From the NCBI GenBank assembly GCA_041581055.1, contig JBFGCT010000176.1:1-8755 (forward strand): a stretch of DNA of 8,755 bases, written 5' to 3'. The notes beneath the pieces were generated by a model. It was not told where the DNA came from and searched no databases. It saw nothing but the letters and a program-made list of their open reading frames with translations. This document shows positions 6,260 to 8,755 of the stretch, in pieces. How positions within the stretch are numbered: the first letter of the stretch is position 1; every line of letters starts with the position of its first letter. The translations under genes and the position numbers were made by a program. This DNA is from JBFGCT01 sp041581055 (lineage in GTDB: Bacteria; Actinomycetota; Acidimicrobiia; Acidimicrobiales; Ilumatobacteraceae).

Positions 6260-7504
6260 ATGGCGACGCTCGACTGGCACGGCGACCGATCCGATGTGGC
6301 CCTGCTCGACGCCGCTCCCGAGAGCGAGGGGATCGACCTTCGGGCGGTGCGGGCGTACCGGCGGGAACGGGTGCGGCGGGAGATGGCGGCCCGCTCGATC
6401 GACGCGGTGGTCCTGTCCGACGCGGTCAACATCCGCTATGCCACCGGCACGCGCAACATGCAGGTGTTCACGTCGCGCAACCAGCCGGCCCGCTATCTCC
6501 TGCTCACGGCCGACCGCTCGATCCTGTACGAGTTCGCCGGGTGCGCCCACCTCGCTGACGGGTTCGAGACCGTCGACGAGGTGCGCCCCGCGCTCACCGC
6601 CAGCTTCGTCGCCGCCGGCCCGGACATCGCCGGCCGCGAGCGGGCGTGGGCGAACGGCGTCGCGGCGACGATCGGCGAGCTCGTCGGCGCGGGCGCCACG
6701 GTCGGCGTCGAGCGGGTGAACGCGGGCGCGGCGTCGGCGCTGGCGGCGACCGGGCTGCGGCTGGTCGACGCCCAGCAGCCCGTCGAGATGGCCCGGTCGA
6801 TCAAGTCCGACGAGGAGGTCAAGTGCGTCAAGGCGTCGCTGCGGGCGGTCGAGCGGGCGGTCGCCGAGCTGCGGGCGGCGATCCGGCCCGGGGCCACCGA
6901 GAACGAGCTGTGGTCGGTGCTGCACCGCTCGGTGGTCGCCGCCAACGGCGACTACTGCGAGACGCGTCTGCTCAACTCCGGGTACCGGACCAACCCGTGG
7001 TTCCAGGAGTCGAGCAGCAAGGTGATCGGGCCGAACGAGTTGATCGCCCTCGACACCGACGTCGTCGGCTGCCACGGCTACTACTCGGACTTCTCGCGCA
7101 CGTTCCACAGCGGGCCCGACGACCCGACGGCGGAACAGCGCGAGCTGTACGCGCTCGCGTACGAGCAGGTCGGGTACAACATCGGGGTCATCGAGCCCGG
7201 CATGACATTTCGCGAGTACTCCGAGCGGGCGTGGGACATCCCCGACCGGTTCCGCGCCCACCGCTACTACCTGTCGGCGCACGGCGTCGGCATGACCGGC
7301 GAGTACCCCTACCTTTACCACCGCGCCGACTACGCCGACGCCGGCTACGACGGCGTCATCGAGCCCGGGATGACGTTGTGCGTCGAGAGCTTCATCGGCG
7401 CCGATCGGGGCGAGGGCGTCAAGCTGGAGCAGCAGGTGCTCGTCACCGAGCGCGGCGTCGAGGTGTTGAGCGAGTTCCCGTTCGAGGACTCGCTCCTCGC
7501 CTGA
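6260..7504 (+). CDS. DddP-like M24-family metalloenzyme (Xaa-Pro peptidase-like)
   Basis: This 414-residue protein has the creatinase/prolidase layout: an N-terminal domain (about 25-185, with VNIRYATGTRNMQ 56-68) and a C-terminal pita-bread domain. It resembles the DMSP lyase DddP more than ordinary prolidases: ETRLLNSGYRTNPWFQE (234-250), HGVGMTGEYP (341-350), EPGMTLCVES (368-377) and KLEQQVLVTE (388-397). The six metal ligands are present: Asp265, Asp267, Asp277, His341, Glu376 and Glu390. Recalled DddP numbering (D295, D297, D307, H371, E406) fits a constant offset of 30, and Tyr336 matches DddP Tyr366. However, the position of DddP catalytic Asp377 is Gly347, so DMSP cleavage is doubtful and a peptidase or another C-X lyase or hydrolase role is likely. 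No signal peptide is seen, so it is probably cytosolic. Upstream GAGA is a weak RBS; an in-frame GTG at 6200 lies inside the hairpin and is unlikely to be the start. Confidence 0.85.
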   Translation: MATLDWHGDRSDVALLDAAPESEGIDLRAVRAYRRERVRREMAARSIDAVVLSDAVNIRYATGTRNMQVFTSRNQPARYLLLTADRSILYEFAGCAHLADGFETVDEVRPALTASFVAAGPDIAGRERAWANGVAATIGELVGAGATVGVERVNAGAASALAATGLRLVDAQQPVEMARSIKSDEEVKCVKASLRAVERAVAELRAAIRPGATENELWSVLHRSVVAANGDYCETRLLNSGYRTNPWFQESSSKVIGPNELIALDTDVVGCHGYYSDFSRTFHSGPDDPTAEQRELYALAYEQVGYNIGVIEPGMTFREYSERAWDIPDRFRAHRYYLSAHGVGMTGEYPYLYHRADYADAGYDGVIEPGMTLCVESFIGADRGEGVKLEQQVLVTERGVEVLSEFPFEDSLLA

Positions 7505-7521
7505 GCCGTCCCGTCCCGTCC

Positions 7522-7538
7522 CGGCCCTGCCCGGGCCG
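7522..7538 (+). terminator. Short hairpin after the M24-family gene
   Basis: CGGCCC (7522-7527) pairs with GGGCCG (7533-7538) around a 5-base loop, followed by TTGAT. It follows a small CCCGT tandem (7509-7522). It is consistent with a weak terminator 17 bases after the stop. TACCGT at 7543-7548, preceded by TGA, could be an extended -10 for the next gene, without a clear -35. Confidence 0.35.
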
Positions 7539-7590
7539 TTGATACCGTTGCCGAGCGACCCGGAGCCACCCCCCGAGCGATGGAGACACG

Positions 7591-8574
7591 ATGACGACAG
7601 CGATCGCCGCGCAGGAGTTGCGGCGCAACTTCGGCGACAACGAGGCCGTCGCCGGGATCGACCTCGACGTCGCCGCCGGCGAGATCTACGGCTTCCTCGG
7701 CCCCAACGGCGCCGGGAAGTCGACGACGGTGAAGATCCTGTGCACGCTGCTCTCGCCGACGTCGGGCTCGGCCTCGGTCGCCGGGTACGACGTCGTGGCC
7801 GACCCGGGCGCCATCCGGCTGCGGATCGGCGTCGCGCTGCAGGACGCCTCGATCGACGGCAAGCAGACCGGCCGGGAGCTGCTCGAGCTGCAGGGCCTGC
7901 TCTACGGGTTGACCAGGGCCGACATCAAGCGCCGGCTGGACGACGTGATCGGCTTGGTCGACATCGGCAGGGCGATCGACGCCCGGGTCGATTCGTACTC
8001 GGGCGGCATGAAGCGCCGGCTCGACCTGGCGATGTCGTTGATCCACCAGCCGAAGATCCTCTTCCTCGACGAGCCGACGACCGGGCTCGACCCGGTCAGC
8101 CGCAACGCGGTGTGGGCCGAGGTGCGCCGGCTCAACGCCGACGCCGGGACGACCATCTTCCTGACGACGCAGTACCTCGAGGAGGCCGACGAGCTCGCCG
8201 ATCGGGTGGGGATCATCGCCGACGGCCGGATCGAGGCCGAGGGCACGCCGGCCGCGCTCAAGCGGACGATCGGCGCCGACCTGATCGTCGCCGAGGTCGA
8301 CGGTGATCCGGGGGCGGCCGTCTCGGCGATCGAGGCGATCGACGGCATCGACGAGGTCGAGGCGCACGGCTCGGAGCTGTCGGTCGCCACCGCCGACGGC
8401 GCCGCCGTCATCGCCGACGTCGCCGTCGCGCTCAACGGCTGCGGCGTGCCCGTCAGGTCGCTGACGCTGCGGACGCCGACGCTCGACGACGTGTTCCTGA
8501 GCGTGACCGGCTCGCACCTGGCGGCCAGCCATGAGCACGCCGCTTCCATCGACGGCGAGGAGGCCGCGCCATGA
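7591..8574 (+). CDS. DrrA-type ABC exporter ATP-binding protein
   Basis: This 327-residue ATPase would power an ABC-2 exporter of the daunorubicin-resistance (DrrA) type and act at the inner face of the membrane. Walker A GPNGAGKST (37-45), Q-loop Gln84, signature YSGGM (136-140) and Walker B ILFLDEP (156-162) are intact. The switch position reads LTTQYLEEAD (191-200), with Gln194 in place of the usual His, a normal feature of the DrrA group. The C-terminal domain (about 230-308) ends in the family hallmark TLDDVFLSVTG (297-307). A 20-residue hydrophilic tail follows, ending GEEAAP, the same end as the downstream repeated peptide. GGAG sits 5 bases before the ATG. Its TGA overlaps the next ATG as ATGA, so translation is coupled to whatever follows; the permease partner should lie beyond the right edge. 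Substrate (drug, lipid or peptide) is unknown. Confidence 0.93.
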   Translation: MTTAIAAQELRRNFGDNEAVAGIDLDVAAGEIYGFLGPNGAGKSTTVKILCTLLSPTSGSASVAGYDVVADPGAIRLRIGVALQDASIDGKQTGRELLELQGLLYGLTRADIKRRLDDVIGLVDIGRAIDARVDSYSGGMKRRLDLAMSLIHQPKILFLDEPTTGLDPVSRNAVWAEVRRLNADAGTTIFLTTQYLEEADELADRVGIIADGRIEAEGTPAALKRTIGADLIVAEVDGDPGAAVSAIEAIDGIDEVEAHGSELSVATADGAAVIADVAVALNGCGVPVRSLTLRTPTLDDVFLSVTGSHLAASHEHAASIDGEEAAP

Positions 8575-8639
8575 CCGCCACACGCCACGCCGGCCACGAG
8601 CAGCCGACCACCAACGACACCGAGGAGGCCGCGCCATGA
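8571..8639 (+). CDS. 22-codon mini-ORF, repeat unit 1
   Basis: It encodes a 22-residue hydrophilic peptide beginning MTATRHAGHEQP and ending TEEAAP. It starts within the ATGA overlap with the ABC ATPase stop and ends in an ATGA overlap with unit 2. GGAGG lies 7 bases upstream. The peptide has no known domain; it looks like the cytosolic N-terminal tail of an ABC-2 permease cut short by the repeat. It may be translated only as part of a coupling chain. No function is assigned. Confidence 0.4.
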   Translation: MTATRHAGHEQPTTNDTEEAAP

Positions 8640-8704
8640 CCGCCACACGCCACGCCGGCCACGAGCAGCCGACCACCAACGACACCGAGGAGGCCGCGCT
8701 ATGA
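8636..8704 (+). CDS. 22-codon mini-ORF, repeat unit 2
   Basis: It encodes the same peptide as unit 1 except for the last residue, Leu for Pro, caused by the single C-to-T change at 8700. It overlaps units 1 and 3 by ATGA at each side and carries the same GGAGG (8624-8628) upstream. It is also in frame with an ATG at 8531 inside the ATPase gene, which lacks a good RBS. Confidence 0.4.
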   Translation: MTATRHAGHEQPTTNDTEEAAL

Positions 8705-8755
8705 CCGCCACACGCCACGCCGGCCACGAGCAGCCGACCACCAACGACACCGAGG
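8701..8755 (+). CDS. Third repeat-unit ORF, possible start of the ABC-2 permease (partial)
   Basis: The frame opens with the same MTATRHAGHEQP sequence and is still open at the window edge after 18 codons. Units 1 and 2 stop after 22 codons, so a real permease must begin in this unit or in a later copy. The position right after a DrrA-type ATPase and the hydrophilic start fit the N-terminal tail of a DrrB-like permease. Whether this is the true start or another mini-ORF cannot be decided here. Confidence 0.4.
   Translation, partial: MTATRHAGHEQPTTNDTE

Larger units (their letters stand above)
8571..8755 (+). repeat. 65-bp tandem repeat carrying RBS, start codon and mini-ORF
   Basis: Units run 8571-8635, 8636-8700 and 8701-8755, the last cut by the window edge after 55 bases. 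The first two differ only at their final base (C against T); the visible part of the third is identical. Each unit starts with ATG and ends with GAGGAGG placed 7 bases before the next ATG. The 15 bases just before unit 1 (8556-8570) are identical to the end of the unit, so that unit too has the same ribosome binding site. The unit is 3n+2 bases long, so successive units lie in different frames. Near-identity suggests recent or continuing duplication. Confidence 0.95.

Noticed and set aside
8531..8704. ATG at 8531 within the ATPase gene opening a frame through unit 1 into unit 2
   Set aside because: It lacks a Shine-Dalgarno sequence and overlaps the ATPase C-terminus out of frame; the Arg/His-rich translation of unit 1 in this frame looks like a shadow.
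7345..8750. Minus-strand open frames starting inside the 65-bp repeat and running across the ABC ATPase and the end of the M24-family gene
   Set aside because: They overlap conserved plus-strand genes, have biased composition, and several starts merely arise from the same repeat read in different frames.

Overview
The window is about 70% G+C, uses GTG as well as ATG starts, has strong GC bias at third codon positions, and carries families typical of actinobacteria: a DrrA-type ABC ATPase, a CadI/ArsI-type lyase and TasA-like surface proteins. It looks like chromosomal DNA of a high-GC actinobacterium. A marine or soil member of the Acidimicrobiia (Ilumatobacter-like) is my best guess, by inference only. 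I see no rRNA, tRNA, CRISPR array, integrase or transposase.

Layout. Two minus-strand genes occupy 87-1403. They are paralogous secreted TasA/camelysin-like proteins; a GC-rich hairpin at 772-792 separates them. A divergent spacer (1404-1591) carries a clear sigma-70-type promoter with ArsR-like dyads and leads into a plus-strand arsI/cadI-type gene (1592-2038). A repeat-bearing spacer follows, then a DEAD-box RNA helicase with a DbpA-type RNA-binding end and a proline/acid-rich repeated N-terminus (2226-4112). Next is a CASTOR/POLLUX-like ion-channel protein with two RCK-like halves (4215-6185). An unusually long perfect hairpin (6197-6239) separates it from a DddP-like M24-family metalloenzyme (6260-7504). 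The window ends with a DrrA-type ABC ATPase (7591-8574), whose stop codon overlaps the start of a 65-bp tandem repeat that runs off the right edge.

How the genes relate. No single pathway unites them. The two minus-strand genes form a surface-protein module. The arsI-type gene is an arsenic/metal response unit whose regulator is not in view. The helicase, channel and M24 enzyme look like independent housekeeping or stress genes, each with its own spacer. The ABC ATPase is the first gene of an exporter operon whose permease must lie mostly beyond the right edge.

The most unusual structure is the terminal 65-bp repeat. Each unit carries its own Shine-Dalgarno sequence, an ATG, a 22-codon reading frame and an ATGA stop-start overlap with the next unit. 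The translation-initiation region of the presumed permease gene has therefore been multiplied into a chain of coupled mini-ORFs. Other points worth attention are the DddP-like enzyme, which keeps all metal ligands but has Gly where DddP has its catalytic Asp, and the perfect 18-bp hairpin built from repeated heptamers.
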